In this document: positions 1 through 13,060 of the stretch, piece by piece
How positions within the stretch are numbered: the stretch's first letter is position 1
How the letters are laid out: every line of letters starts with the position of its first letter
Source: Epiperipatus broadwayi
Taxonomy: Eukaryota > Onychophora > Udeonychophora > Euonychophora > Peripatidae
Direction: 5' to 3'
NCBI GenBank assembly: GCA_028023455.1
Contig: JAQFVV010000228.1
Location: 1,383,591 to 1,447,590, forward strand
Length of the DNA stretch: 64,000 nucleotides
The notes under the pieces: model-generated
The model's database searches: none
What the model was told of the DNA's origin: nothing
Seen by the model: only the letters and a program-made list of their open reading frames with translations
Translations under genes and position numbers: made by a program

Positions 1-573
1 TTAATTCTTTCTACTAATACAATGATGCATGAAAAGTTTTCTTGGATAATTTTATTACTGCAAGATAAAAGGTATTATAGTTATTATTCTAAAAATAGAT
101 TGTTACCAGTGGACATCAATGTGCATATAATTGATTGCTTAGAACAAATATTGCAAGTTACAACCATGATTATTGGTCAGTTATAGCAAAGTGTTTCTCT
201 TCACTATATTAGTAATGTATTAGTAATTAATTTCTAGTAATTAAAATTATTAGAAGTTCAATCACATATAGTAAATAAGTTTTATGCTGAAGGTTTATGA
301 AATGATGTATTAACTTTTGGAAAATAGTTATTACCAAGGATGTTTAAAGCTCCGTTGAATTGAGGCAGAAAATGACAGTATAATGTTTTGAATAGAGTTT
401 CTACATAGAAACACTAGAAAATGTTAATAAATTTTATAATAAATTATTATATTTGAGTGTTCAATGTCATAGTAAATCTAAGGTATTGAAAGAAAAGTAA
501 TTGCAGATATTGCATATCCAATTTTTGCTTTGAAGAATATGAACACAAAAATACTGTTTTTCTAATTATCCAG
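1..573. other. AT-rich non-coding DNA
   Basis: No open frame of note and no recognisable domain on either strand. The only structured part is one copy of a diverged dispersed repeat (listed separately, about 152-330). The rest is A/T-rich sequence with no feature I can name. Confidence 0.5.
152..330 (+). repeat. diverged dispersed repeat, copy 1
   Basis: This stretch and 6068-6205 share two blocks in the same order. The first is built on a shared core (accatgattattgg); the second runs from 'taagtt.tatgc.gaaggtt' into an A/T-rich tail. The spacing between blocks differs by tens of bases, as expected of old copies of one interspersed repeat. No ends, target duplication or coding potential can be defined, so the class of element is unknown. 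Confidence 0.4.
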
Positions 574-823
574 ATAATTTATACTGAACCACCAAACATC
601 ACATGATCACCATTTCTTATGCTTGCTCATAACTGTTATTAAAACAGGCAAAACTCTTCATACAGTAGTACCACTTAGTACAAGCTAGAATAATCAATGG
701 ATGAGTAGGCACTAGATAGGGATTTTATGCATAAGCCTTCTGGCATCCATTGATTACTTCTAGCTTGCAATGAGTGGGACTACTGTATGGAGAGTTTTGC
801 CTGTTTTAATAATTTATATTGAA
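574..823 (-). mobile_element. palindromic foldback retroelement, copy 1 (tail on the left)
   Basis: The element body is 589-808. It is flanked by a 15-bp direct repeat, ataatttatactgaa at 574-588 and ataatttatattgaa at 809-823 (one mismatch). The body starts with a one-sided tail containing atgatcaccatttcttatgc, then an arm starting attaaaacaggcaaaactc. The inverted arm ends at gagttttgcctgtttta. The arms pair through the blocks around caagctaga and atcaatgga. A single-copy loop lies between them (about 700-745). The hammerhead segment present in the 25.7 kb copy is missing here. There is no coding capacity. The long target duplication argues for retroposition rather than a classical DNA MITE. 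Confidence 0.7.
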
Positions 824-2203
824 TGGAAGTTAATGCCAAAATTGACTATAACTAGAAATAATTTCCATTAAATTAAAAAAGAAATAAATCTTTACTTTAT
901 ATTATATATATGAGTTTATGTTTTAGTTGCCAATATATATATATAATCTTCAACTTTTTTTTTTAATTACGAAAATGAAAATATACATAAATAAAATGTT
1001 TATTTCAAAAACTCTTTGATTCAAAAAGTTATTTTAAATGCAAGTTTTTCTAATTAATTTTTGAATAAATATATAATGATTCTTGATGCTTAAGAATAGA
1101 TTGACTGTAAAATTATATTTTATATTTATATATAATACAATTTAAAATAAAATATAGCTAATGCATAATTGAGAGGCTATATAAATAAAATAATATATAG
1201 TAAGATTCCATTAGTCCAAATATCAATTATCCAAATTATCAAACTTTTTATCTCCCTCAAAAAAAAAAAGCCTTTACAATACAATATTGATTCTTAGAGA
1301 ATATGCTACTAGGTTAAAGTAATAATATTCACTGCTCAATGCATTAATTCCTGTTTATTTATTCAAAAACATGTACATTATGCTTCTTAATGGCTTAAAA
1401 ATTAATAATAATTATTTTTCCTATGATAATAAACTTCATGTTAAATACAATCGTTATAAAATTATAAAAAGGCATTTGAACTCTTCATGAATATCAAATT
1501 CTATAATTTTAATTTTCAAAACATATATCACTTTTCTGTGTAAATGTGATATTAGTAATATAAATATTCAGACATTTATAGAGAAAAGGTAACCATATAT
1601 TTTATCTAAACACTTATATTCATGCTTAGCTTGCTTTTGATATATTAAATATCATATTCATAGATCATTTGTTTAGTGTTTATGACTAGTATCTATGAAT
1701 ACTGAACAAATGAATGAGCTATAAATATATGAAATATATCGAAGGCATGATAAGCATAAACATGGTCTTTTCTGTATAAATGCCCGAACATTTATATTAC
1801 AAATAATTTTAATTTTGAATGGATTACTATAAATGTATCCATAACATAACATAAACACAAATATAGCAAATAAATTAAAGCACCTGAAAATTAATAGTGC
1901 AGCATTAGTTTTAATAAAAGCATCTACAGAAGAAAAACGTAATCTGAAGCGATGGAAGACAAAATGATAATTAATTGAATCTCTTAATAAGACTTTCAGT
2001 GACAGTAAAATAATAGTATCTGATTTAAAAAATAAATTAATTGAAAAATAATTTTTTTGTGTCTAAGTATAGTTTTGTTTATTTTTCCATATCACAAAAA
2101 TATGTTTACAAATAAGTTCAAACTAAATAAAATATATACTTTATATTTTATTTAATTGCTTAACACCAGTATACTGAATTTGCATTTTATTTGTGTCTAT
2201 TCA
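824..2203. other. AT-rich non-coding DNA
   Basis: A/T-rich sequence with short A and T runs and TA-rich patches (for example about 900-945). The only open frame over 60 codons (1673-1858, minus) has biased hydrophobic/aromatic composition typical of chance frames in such DNA. I see no gene. Confidence 0.5.
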
Positions 2204-5200
2204 TGTTGCTGCAGAAAAAAGCTTTAAAGAAAGACAGGTGGTGAAATTCCTATTCACCACCTCATAAGTTCTCATTATTGCAGTTTTTATTACTAAATGA
2301 ATATTCATATAGTAAAGAAAATGTGATGCAACATGCATGAACCAAAAATGGTGAGTTGATTAGCTTTTTCCATCTCTGAATTTAAAAACAAGAAACACCA
2401 TGATTTTTCTTTTTAGTATCTTAAAGATCTCAACTGAAATATTAAATGAAATTTTTTTAAAAGGTAAGATAAATGTATGTGTGAATGATTTTTTTTTAAA
2501 ATATATATTTACAACTACAATAGACAAAATTAAAACTTATAGTACTTATTCCCATGAGGCTAACACATGTCAGCCAAGGCAACATTTGGTGACTAAATGA
2601 AGAGGAATTTCTAAGAATCTTCTGACTACAGACCTAGGGTATCATTCTAGTGAAGGAAGATTACACAAATTAGAAAAGAAACTGTCAAATATTTAATGGT
2701 ACATTAATGAACTTTGGGAAGTTAGAAGAAATGGTTAAGAGACAACTGATTTAAAAAGTGGGCATGTATTTTACTGCAGAGGTACAAATATTTGAAGCAC
2801 ATATGGGGTAAGATGTATTAGAAATAAAGAGATGAAGAATAGTATTATGGAGATAAATAGTATATCAGAATAGCAAAATTAGTTATTCAACTTAAATACA
2901 AATATTTCAAGTTTATGCCCCACCGAGTTGTAATTGAGATTAAGAAGTAGAGGATTTTTATATGGATGTATAAAATGCTTTTGATCAAATCATATAATTA
3001 ATATTTTTAAATTGTCATGAGAAATTTAAATGCCAGAATTGCTAAATGATTGAAAGATAAAGGTGTTGTGGATAAATTTGATTATAATGATAAAACTTGT
3101 GGATTTTGCAGGGAAAAAAACCCTCCTGCATATTCCAAATTCTTTCTTTGTAAAAAATGTTGTATGAAAACAGATATGGAATCATCCAAATTAAGATGCA
3201 GTACAAATGGATTATATTTTGACTGACAAAAAATGTGTTTCAAGTTGTGATGTTCTTAATAGTAATCAATGATTATCAAGATGTAAAATAAATGCTAATG
3301 CTAAATTAGAGAGGCAAAAATTATTAAGAAAATAGTATTAACAGCTGTTATTCCTAATCTTCAGAAACATTCCAGTGAATTTAAATGACAACTTGTAAAT
3401 CATTTCCAAATCTGAACAGATTTTGAAGAAGATTCACACTTAACTGTAATCAATAAGAGATATTTGATATTCTATTAAAAAATTGCAAAATAATGTACAA
3501 AGAGAGAAAAGAATATGAAAATATTTAAAAATAATCTATTAAAAAGAATTGAGAATCTAGAGCTTTGTAAAATGATATAACAAAGAATTAATAATGATAT
3601 AAAAAATATATAATTGTGAAATGGCAAAGAAAGATATAACAAAAAAGAATAAAAGTCACAAAACTGTAAAACAACATCTTGGTATTGGTTGATCAATAAG
3701 AATTAAAAATAAAATTAATATTAAAAAGGAATACGATATCATAACATATGTGGAAAAATTATATAACGATTTACATAGTAAAAAAAAAACAAAACAAGAG
3801 AACAAAGTTACATATTCTGAATTGCCCAGCATTTTAAATGAAGAAATAAGATATGCATTTAAATTTTTCAAGAAAAGAATGATAGTCTTATAACTGATAA
3901 TTTAAAAAAAGCAAGTGAAGAAATAGAAAAATTGTTGGAAAAGATATATACTAAATGTATACATGTTAAAGAAGTATCAGATAACTGGAAGAATGCAGTA
4001 ATAGGTGATACAAAAGATATTAGAAATAAATCTATCAGATTATTATCAGATCTATAAAAGAATTTTACCAATATAATTATAATTTGAGTACAGTGAACTT
4101 CGGATTTCAACTAACCAAAAGAACAAGCTAGATTTAAAAATGATTTTAATACAGTGAATTAAATCTAACAATTGAGAAAAGTTATGGAAAGGATCACTAA
4201 ATATATGATGTCATTATACTTTGTATTTGTATATTGTGAAAAGACATCTGAGTCTAACAGCATTTCTACAGAAATTGAAGCATTAGAACATCAAGATTTA
4301 GACTTGGATTATTGTCATATTCTGATAAATACTTATCAAAATGCAACAGCTATAATTAAATTACAAGGTGATACTAAGAAGATTAATTCTCAATGGTTAC
4401 AAACAGTATATGACACTGCTAGAAATATTCATAAGTCTTAATTTTATAGAATTTTATAAATTGAACAGTACCTTCCTAGGGTTATCTGTATTTTGAAAAA
4501 ATCAAATTAGTTTAAATTTTGCTCACATGGTATGTTTCCTACTGCTGTAATCTAAATGTAAGTAATTTTATTTTTCTGTTTTTTGAAAACTATAGGTTTT
4601 TTTTCTACTTTTTATTCAAATATTATAATATTTACTATAAATAATGCTTACAATAATAAAAAGCAAATGTTTGATTATAATAAATGATCATTCTTTTCCT
4701 AAAAGAAAGCAACCAACTGATCCCAAATAGAAGCTGTATTGGTTTAATCTAAATGAAAATATAATTCTATTTCTCCATTTTTAGCAGTAAATGCTCATAT
4801 TTTTTTCTACTTTTTATATAAATATTGTAATAATTATTGTAAATAGTGCTTATAATTTTAAAAATCAAATTTGAAATTTTATTTATATCATAAAAATGAC
4901 ACTTTTCTCATTAACAATATCAGTTTGTAGTGTTTACATTATAAAATCACATTGTAGCCACTGTGAGTTAAAATTGAGAAGGAAACATGACAGAATGATT
5001 GATATCTCCAAAAACTTTTTTATGACATTTTTACAAAAAAATATATTTTTAATTAAAATCAAAAGCTAAGAGAGTAAAAGATAAATAAAAAATTTTCAGG
5101 TTATGTAATTGTTTTTGCAAATAATGCTTCAGAGCTTCAGGAATGTTGAAGAGTTATCAGGTGAAAGATAGAAAGTATGACTATAGATAAATAGATAGAA

Positions 5201-5795
5201 GACTACATTAATGTTTAACAGATTTTCTCAAAATAAAATAAAAATTGATAATCTGAATTAGAATTAAAAATTATAAATATATCAGATTATTAATATAGCC
5301 AAAAACATAATGGATGAAATTAAACTTGGATGGAATGCTTTTAGCAAAAATAATTTAATATTAAAAGAAATATGCCTATGTATTTGAAAAAAAAAGGTAT
5401 TTAATAAATATGTTTTATCAGGTTGTTTTTTATGGATCTGAGACTTAAGTGAAGTGCAATTACTTCAAACTGCATAATGAAATACAATGAAACATATGTT
5501 AGGAGTAACAAAAAGAGTGAAAAGTAAGAGAATAAAAAAGACATCATCGATATCATTGAAAAAAATTAAAAACCTGAAATGGAGTTGGGCTGAACATATT
5601 GCTAGAAGAGATTGCAATAAAGTGACAGCAGAAATCTTAAATTTGATTCCAAGAAGTTATAAGAGTGAATGAGATAAGAAAGTTTTCTGATGTGTTAGAA
5701 GAAAGCTATAGGAAAAATTGAATTAAATTTGGGGAAATTGTCATCCAGCAATATATTGATAATGGTTGAAAATGATGATGATGTACCTTGTACTT
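2204..5795 (+). pseudogene. decayed RTE-type LINE (5' region, endonuclease and RT remnants)
   Basis: Collinear with the nearly intact RTE element at 37.0-40.3 kb from its 5' end (both begin near a 'gcagaaa' block) to its 3' end, which here closes in repeated gatgat near 5780-5795. The counterparts of the endonuclease (about 2620-3240), the linker and the fingers/palm of the reverse transcriptase (to about 4390) and the C-terminal domain (5098-5760) can all be followed. Every frame is broken by many stops and indels. The short open stretches 4172-4441 and 5487-5672 are surviving RT and C-terminal fragments. The segment 4395-5097 is unrelated to the RTE element and replaces about 140 bp of it, including the segment before the FADD-type catalytic motif. 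Much older than the 37 kb copy. Confidence 0.85.
4395..5097. repeat. unrelated insert inside the decayed RTE copy, with an internal tandem duplication
   Basis: This block interrupts homology to the RTE element. It holds two diverged copies of a roughly 205-bp unit. Both copies contain 'tctaaatg' followed by a t-rich stretch, then 'tttttctactttttat' (about 4600 and 4805), then 'tataatatt'-like and 'aatagtgctta'-like blocks. No ends or coding sequence were recognised. It could be an inserted A/T-rich element or an expanded local duplication. Confidence 0.45.
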
Positions 5796-6477
5796 GACTA
5801 CCCCAAAAAGTTCAATTTTTGAATTGTCTTAAGCAACTGATATATTTTTAAATTTTTTTAAAATTATTTTTTTTAGATTCACTATAATTCTTTTATGAAG
5901 ACTTCAATATTGGATATGGTTATAACAAATTATCAGAAAAAAAAAGTAATATTTCTAATTTCTAAGTCGGTACTTTTATGTTTTCTTTTTTTATATAAAT
6001 AAAAACAAAAATTCACATAGGTATATACTAACGACATATGTTAAAATATTCAATTAGAGAGAAGATTACAAAGTTATAACCATGATTATTGGCTGTTCAT
6101 AGCTAGATGCCTATGTTCATAACCCATTATTGGCTAAACTAATTAAGTTATATGCAGAAGGTTTTGTGGAATAATAAGTCTTACTTTACTTTCAAGGAAC
6201 ATATGTCAATAATAATATACTAGAGATCTGGGAATATTTATCTTTCACGATCTTAGATTAACTACTTTGTTTAACGTTATTATTTAATCATTGCCCTGTG
6301 CAGTTTGGCAGTTTGGTGCAATTGGTAGATCAGGAGTTCCTAGGATCGATTATGGTGCTTGCAGATCTGGCGCTCAAACTTCTTATGAATACCCGATCAA
6401 TAAAGCCATATGCCATTTTTTGTTTATCTAATCATTTAGATCAACTGCATCTTTTGTAACTTGTTTTTAATGGCAGG
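5796..6477. other. AT-rich non-coding DNA with diverged repeat copy 2
   Basis: Contains the second copy of the diverged repeat seen at 152-330 (here 6068-6205). It also contains a short, more GC-balanced stretch at about 6295-6400 that weakly resembles a tRNA-derived head but lacks a good B box (see rejected items). No coding region. Confidence 0.4.
6068..6205 (+). repeat. diverged dispersed repeat, copy 2
   Basis: Matches 152-330: 'aagttataaccatgattatt' here against the same block with one change there, followed by a second shared block at about 6145-6175. Diverged and without visible ends. Confidence 0.4.
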
Positions 6478-7639
6478 TTACTAATGTAATATATAGTTGT
6501 AATTATAAATTTATTAAATACACATTGACTATGTAAGTAATACTTACTGAGGCTATAACCTCGATAATATGCATATAAAATGCGATAGTAGGGACCTCTA
6601 CAGGTCTTTTAACCACAAGCTTACACTATGGAAGAAAAGAGGGGAACCCTTCTTTACTTCAACCTACTTTCTATTTAAATAGGTGAAGCTGAAGCAGTTA
6701 GATCTGCTAGCGTGAAGCTATTCAATACTTCACTGATTAAGTCCACATTTCTTATTACACATTAATACTCGCGAAATCTTTTGATTTATAATGAGTCAAT
6801 GGAAAGATTTTATATTTAGAAATCTATTACAGTAATTTAAAGTTGTAATTATAAATTTATTAAACGCACATTGATTATGTAAGTAATATTTACTGAGGCT
6901 ATAACCTCGATAATATGCATATAAAATGCGATAGTAGGGACCTCTACAGGTGTTTTAGCCTCAGTAAATATTTATAATTACAACTTTAAATTACTGTAAT
7001 AGATTTCTAAATATAAAATCTTTCCATTGACTCGTAAATCAAAAGATTTCATGAGTATTAATGTGTAATAAGAAATGTGGACTTAATCAGTGAAGTATTG
7101 AATAGCTTCACGCTAGCAGATCTAACTACTTCAGCTTCACCTATTTAAATAGAAAGTAGGTTGAAGTAAAGAAGGGTTCCCCTCTTTTCTTCCATAGCGT
7201 AAGCTTGTGGTTAAAACACCTGTAGAGGTCCCTACTATCGCATTTTATACGCATATTATCAAGGTTATAGCCTCAGTAAATATTACTTATGTAATCAATG
7301 GGCTAAATTTATAATTACAACTTTAAATTACTGTAATAGATTTCTAAATATAAAATCTTTCCATTGACTCGTTGTAAATCAAAAGATTTCGCGAGTATTA
7401 ATGTGTAATAAGAAATGTGGACTTAATCAGTGAAGTATTGAATAGCTTCACGCTCGCAGATCTAACCGCTTCAGCTTCACCTATTTAAATAGAAAGTAGG
7501 TTGAAGTAAAGAAGGGTTCCCCTCTTTTCTTCCATAGCGTAAGCTTGTGGTTAAAACACCTATAGAGGTCCCTACTATCGCATTTTATACGCATATTATC
7601 GAGGTTATAGCCTCAGTAAATATTACTAATGTAATATAT
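6478..7639. repeat. ~346-bp repeat array with an internal inversion, bounded by 17-bp direct repeats
   Basis: A unit of about 346 bp occurs as one full and one partial copy in one orientation (6495 to about 6957), followed by two copies in the opposite orientation (about 6958-7622, spacing about 337). Landmarks in each unit are gaggctataacctc, gggacctctacagg, ctatttaaatag and a cattaatact block. The whole block is flanked by identical 17-bp repeats, ttactaatgtaatatat, at 6478-6494 and 7623-7639, which look like a target-site duplication. The copies are very similar to each other and more GC-balanced than their surroundings, so the array is fairly young. No reading frame spans a unit. I cannot assign the unit to a known family. 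Confidence 0.75.
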
Positions 7640-9961
7640 CTAGATTCGTACTTATACTTATATCTATAATTAATTAAAACTGTTTATTTATTTGCGAAGT
7701 TGAAAATGATAGAATTTTTTAATAAAATTCCTAAATAATATACATACAGATTATATTTGGTGAATTAATAGAGATCGTCTTGTTTTATTATTATTATTGA
7801 TAGTAACATATAAATTGATTATCTGATTAATAGGTATCGGTATATAATTGTTGATTATATTTTAAAGTCTTTATTGATATAACAATCATATTAAACATAG
7901 TAATGTATATATACGCATCTATATAGACAAATGATACAAATAATGTACATTTTTACAAATAAAAGTGTTTGTCAAAATGTTATTAAAAATTCTTTTTATA
8001 TAGAAAAATTTAAACATAAATTAATCATGATTGCATCATTCATCTTTTATTTAGAATTGATTTTCAATTCCTGAGTCATCTGAGTGATTGGGGCATCAGG
8101 TTACAAAACAAAAAGAGGAAAAAAAATTTTTTTCATAAAATATGAATCAGTGAAATTTGAAATATCACTCTTTTCCATTCCTTCTCCTTTCTACAAACAC
8201 GCACGTGTATTTATGAAAATTACTGTAATAATATTATAAATTAAACAAATAATAAAAAATAATTATAAATTGCATGTGCTTTAATAATAAAGTAATGTAA
8301 AGTATGTGTAAGTATATAATTAAAAAATTATAAAAAGCATATCTGGTTGTTTTAATGAAGATACATCCATACAAGTACTGTGTTTTTCTGCATGTGATAC
8401 AAAAAAAATATAAATACACATGATGAATTAAGACATAGCTTCCATAATTTTCGATTGTTCTTGATAAAGTTTATCTATATAATCAAACCATAAAAAATAC
8501 TTGATCACTATTTGTGGTGATCTCCTCATCTTCCCATAAATTCTTAATAAAAAAAAACAACAACCACCCCTCATATTTATAATTCATTTAGCAACATTGA
8601 AAGCTTTGATAAATAGTTTTAAATATGTTTTAAAGCCAATTAACAGTTTATATGTAGAAAGAATCAGTAGATAGAAGAGGAGTGACCACAAAGATTAGTC
8701 CTATCATTGGGCATTGTTAGCAAATATTATAATCAACGATTTAGAAATGAGATTATTTTTATTATATTATCTGGCATCTATACTAATTCAAATTTGAATT
8801 TTTCAAGTAAATAAATAATGCAAAAGTGACAGGTTAAACATGAAATTGTAAAGTTTTAACTCTGGAGTCCATCTCTAACAGCGCTCCAGTCGTGCAAAGT
8901 CACATGACAATTGAGTAATAGATGATGTTTTGAACTTTGATCATACAACTTAAAAGTAAAAAAAAAAAAGAACTATTTCAAACAATATCAAATAATTTTG
9001 CTTCATTCGGGAAAAAAAAAATATTTATCACCATCAAAACTTGTCTTATAAAAATAAAACATATATATGTATCACATTTTAATTCAAAAAAGGAGATGTT
9101 TCTCTGGATATATAAAACCATATAGAGTGAAATAATTTGTATAAATATATTAAGTTTTTTAACTGAATACAGATTCTATAACACGTAATCATTTATCACT
9201 GAAAATAATTTGCCTTTATTCATAATCACAATAATATACTTTACTCAAAAATATAAAATTTGGAGCCAGATGATAAAATAAATAAACTTTTATATTTCAA
9301 AAATGTACCAACATCATATGAGTCTCTTATATGCTTACTCATATGTTTTCAAAAAGTTATATATTCACTTTAGAAACGTTCTATGCCATTTCCAAGAAAT
9401 GGCATGCTTGATTTGCATAATTTTGCATTTCTCACGCTGACCATTCTGCACCACAATCGTTCATAGCTTTGAAAATGAAGGCTTCGTCCTTCGAAAGTAA
9501 AAAGCAAACAAATAAATAAATATATTTTATTTGAGAATTATTGGCGTGTTATAACTAATTGTGTGAAATATTAGCGTAAAATATTTGAGTATTACATATA
9601 TATCAACATAGATTTGACAATTTTAATATTTATTCTAGTTATAGCTTCAAAAGTACAAAGGAGTAAAAAAAATGATTGCTAGAAGTAGAACCAGCTTTGA
9701 ATCTTAAGCGTCACTGAAGAAGGCATAAGCTAAAAACTAATCTGATATGGATATTATAGCACATTGTCATTAGGTGTCTAGTGATTATTCAAAATTGCCA
9801 TAAGAGAATGCTCTTAGAATTTAAATATATAAAATCGTTGATAAAAATAAATAAATTAGATTTTTAGATTTCATATTAATTAAATGAATTAATTTAAAAT
9901 TATTGTTAATATTTATTTATTTGTTTGTTTTTAAGGCAAAGACTAAGTCATTTTTTAAAAA
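7640..9961. other. AT-rich non-coding DNA
   Basis: No recognisable coding or element sequence. A small hairpin lies near 9387-9410 (atgccattt ... aaatggcat). A short balanced patch at 8860-8915 and another at 9420-9500 are unassigned. Confidence 0.45.
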
Positions 9962-10084
9962 AATCAATCTTTTTTTTTTTTCATGTGTCATAGCATCGGC
10001 CGGGATGCGAACCCGCTAACCCGAGACAACTGCTTGTAAGGCGACTGTGATAACCTCTCGACCACCAACGGTTGACAATCAATC
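9962..10084 (-). mobile_element. tRNA-derived retrosequence (SINE head or tRNA retropseudogene)
   Basis: On the minus strand the 79-nt core 9993-10071 looks like a tRNA. It has an A box (tggtcgagagg), a B box (ggttcgcatcc), a T arm with paired cggg/cccg, and acceptor strands ccgttgg and ccgatgc that pair at six of seven positions. An A-tract follows the 3' end on that strand (seen as t-run 9970-9981). The 8-bp repeat aatcaatc at 9962-9969 and 10077-10084 fits a target-site duplication. The A tail and target repeats make a retroposed copy more likely than a working tRNA gene. The anticodon stem is poor, so I assign no anticodon. Confidence 0.6.
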
Positions 10085-11649
10085 ATTTTTATGAATTTTA
10101 AATTTCAGTTTGCCAATAACAGAGAACTGTCATGTTACTTGAAACTTGATAATATAATAAATAAATTTGGTTAAATTTTCAAAATTCAGAAAATTATATA
10201 TAAAACTGATTCAGATAAAGAGCAAAAAAAATATAGATAATTTTATCCCATTCCTCTTTTTTTTTCTCTCAGAATAAGTTAGCTATAGTTCATCCATTAG
10301 AATATTAATGACTTGTGCAATAGCCACTATTGGATTCTACATTGAATGAAATGACATGGATATATATATATATAAGTAAAAACAAAGCACCCCATAGCTC
10401 TCCTAACATAAAATCAATATCTGCACTAATAGCAACAATCCAACCTTTAGAAGTCACTCTGATTTTATATAGATTGTTTAATCCCAATAATATGATATCA
10501 ATAATGTCTGTCTATAATCCTTCATCAATGAAGAAGGACTAGATGAAAAATATTAATTTGACCCTTTACTACTATTTCTTCAGATTTGCTCATATAAAAG
10601 AATTTGAGTTGTAGGAATAAGAGGATCCTTTTTATTCCTGCATAAATACCATATCTTGGATTGAAGAGGAAAGTATTCATTTATTTAACACTCTCAAAAG
10701 GCGCGTGCTCAATTAGCTTGAAAGGCTGATATTTGAATGTAATATTATTTCTTTTATAATATTCAAATTAGTAAATATTTTGATTTTCAAATCTTAGAGT
10801 ATTAAAACTTTGAATAGTCATGATTTCTAGATGGGTATTCAATCCCTGTTGCTGCAACTGGCTGTGGCTTTTCATTAAACATCAGTACTGAAATAACAAT
10901 GCAGTTAATTGACATAAAAGAGATTGCTGTAATAAAGAAATTTGTAAAGCATTGGAATTTTTTAATTAGAGAGTCACTTTCGGCAAGCAAAAAAAAAAAC
11001 TTGAGAATATTCATATACGTAATTTTATTTATATGTTTACTTGTGTACACCTTTACAGCATTTTTTTATTTCTACAGATAGTAATTATATATCTATCGGA
11101 AAAAATGCATAAAGGTTTGCTGGAATAATTTCCAAAATCTTTCTATAAAATTTCAGATTGAATAACAATCCGCTTTTTAACAATAAAAATATTGATATTT
11201 AAGAGTAAAAAAAATATTAAATAAAATTTGAATACAAAATTTAAAAATTCTTTTGTTTGCAAAAAGTGAAAAAATTCTGGTTATCTTGTAATGACAATTG
11301 ACTTCTGTAGTCTTAAAAAATGTATTAAAATTTTGTAATTTATTTCATGACTGGTTATTAAAGGTATACTGTTCTATAATAACTTCTAATATTTTTCTGA
11401 TGCTATTTAATTATATATATACGATAAAATAAGAATTCGTTGTTTTTTAAGGAGCCAAAAATAAATAAATAATGATACAAACTTACATACAACAGCCACT
11501 CTTAAACGAGTATAACCGTTTTAATTTCAAAAAAGAGAGAGAAACTAGAAAGAAATTTTAAAATGGTCATACAAATCAATCTGTGAACCATAAATATATC
11601 CATATAAGGTATAGAGAACATACTGGCTCATTTTTCTAATTGATTATTA
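10085..11649. other. AT-rich non-coding DNA, unassigned balanced patches
   Basis: Short open frames on both strands at 10305-10542 and 10802-11081 overlap one another and match no family I know. Patches at about 10370-10520 and 10820-10910 are less A/T-rich and could be remnants of the LINE that follows, but no motif supports this. Confidence 0.35.
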
Positions 11650-13060
11650 TTTTACAATATTGATTTTTGCTTTATTTTGCAGAAAATTTTTCTTTCTAAA
11701 ATATTTCAACACCATGTCTAAATGAATGTCTCTAATGTATTCTATTTTCTGCCATATCTTTCCAATAGAAACAATCAATATTGCAGCTCTTTGGGAAGTT
11801 TTAAGATAATCCTCATAATGTAAACAGGGTCTACCTATCTCCTGACAACCATACTTAAATTCATCCAAAAATACACTTTTATGAAGTATTGAATTGCTCA
11901 TTTGTTTTACATGTTCAATCCAATATAAATGAACTTTATAGTATCACATTAAGTAAAGTGAAGAACATATTGATAGTTTTATGATTTTGGCATTGAATTT
12001 TTAGAATATTATGGAGTATATTTAAAGAGAACTTCTCTAATGACTTTAATATTGCATTGATATGGTGTCCAACTTCCACACAATAAATTAGATAAAATAG
12101 CTACTCTAAACATAATTAACTTCCTTACTATAATTATTTCTCCATGATCAAATACTTCTTTAACTTGCTAAAAGCAGTAGCAACACATTGAAGTCTATGT
12201 CTAATTTCAACACCAATATTTACTTTTTTACTTACAAAACTATTAAGATATTTATATTGATTTACATTCTTAAGTTGATAACTATTCAAGCTAAATATTG
12301 CCATAGGTTTTTCCTCCATTACTGACTGATAAAGAACTTGATTTTTTTAATTATTAAATCAAAGTCTTCATAAACTGCACTCAAAACATTAAGCAACACA
12401 ATTATCAGCAGATGGTAAATCCAAAATCCAAGAAGATTAATTCTTGTTTTCACTTTTAATTGATTCAAATTAAAAATTCTACTATTAAATCTATATTATA
12501 TATACCCTTGATCCCTGTTTCAATAAACCATCTATAAATAATTCCAAAGACCACCAAAATAAAAGTCAAAAGCAATTTTGAAACAAGAACATATCCTTAT
12601 TTAATACCAGTTTTTATTTAAAATGCCTAATATTTTTCACCTGTAATAACACTTCATCTCATTCCACCATTAGAGGTTCTATAATACAAATAAACTTAGG
12701 TGGACTATCAATTAATTTCAAATAATTCCATAGATATATTCTATTAACTGAATCAAATACCTTAGTCAAATCATTAAAAAAAAATATAAGCATTCCTTGA
12801 TACTTTTCTTGCTTTGTCTGGAATAATAATCATGTCGGTAGTACATCTTGATTCACTAAAACCACATCTACAACTGAAAGCAATCTATTGAACAAAATCC
12901 TTGAAAGTTTCTTTGCTTTAATGGTTGCAATCTTATTTATTCCCTTTATTTTGAAAAATTGGAACACTGGAAACATCATTAAGATCAATTAGCACAATTT
13001 TATGAATCTATATATTTCCTTAAAAATTCCAAAACTTCTGAAGCTATAGAGATAGAAAAA
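11650..13060 (-). pseudogene. decayed LINE, second RTE-like family (RT and C-terminal domain)
   Basis: Read on the minus strand, fragments in successive frames follow the order of a reverse transcriptase of the Rex3/RTE-like kind. Near 12990-12830 comes the region before the palm. A KVFDSVNR palm motif with a following LW..LK block lies at about 12775-12735. A segment of the YLxSxVS...EIxxRL type lies at 12319-12134. The C-terminal tail, with the G.P.L.Y.D.LK pattern, lies at 11901-11647. No catalytic YADD-type motif survives in frame, and stops and indels are frequent. It is a different family from the 37 kb RTE, because the linker between palm and tail matches a different consensus. No ends or target duplication seen. 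Confidence 0.7.

Noticed and set aside
6295-6400. tRNA-derived SINE head
   Set aside because: tggtgcaattgg resembles an A box, but the expected B box is only atcgattatg and no arms fold, so the match is too weak.
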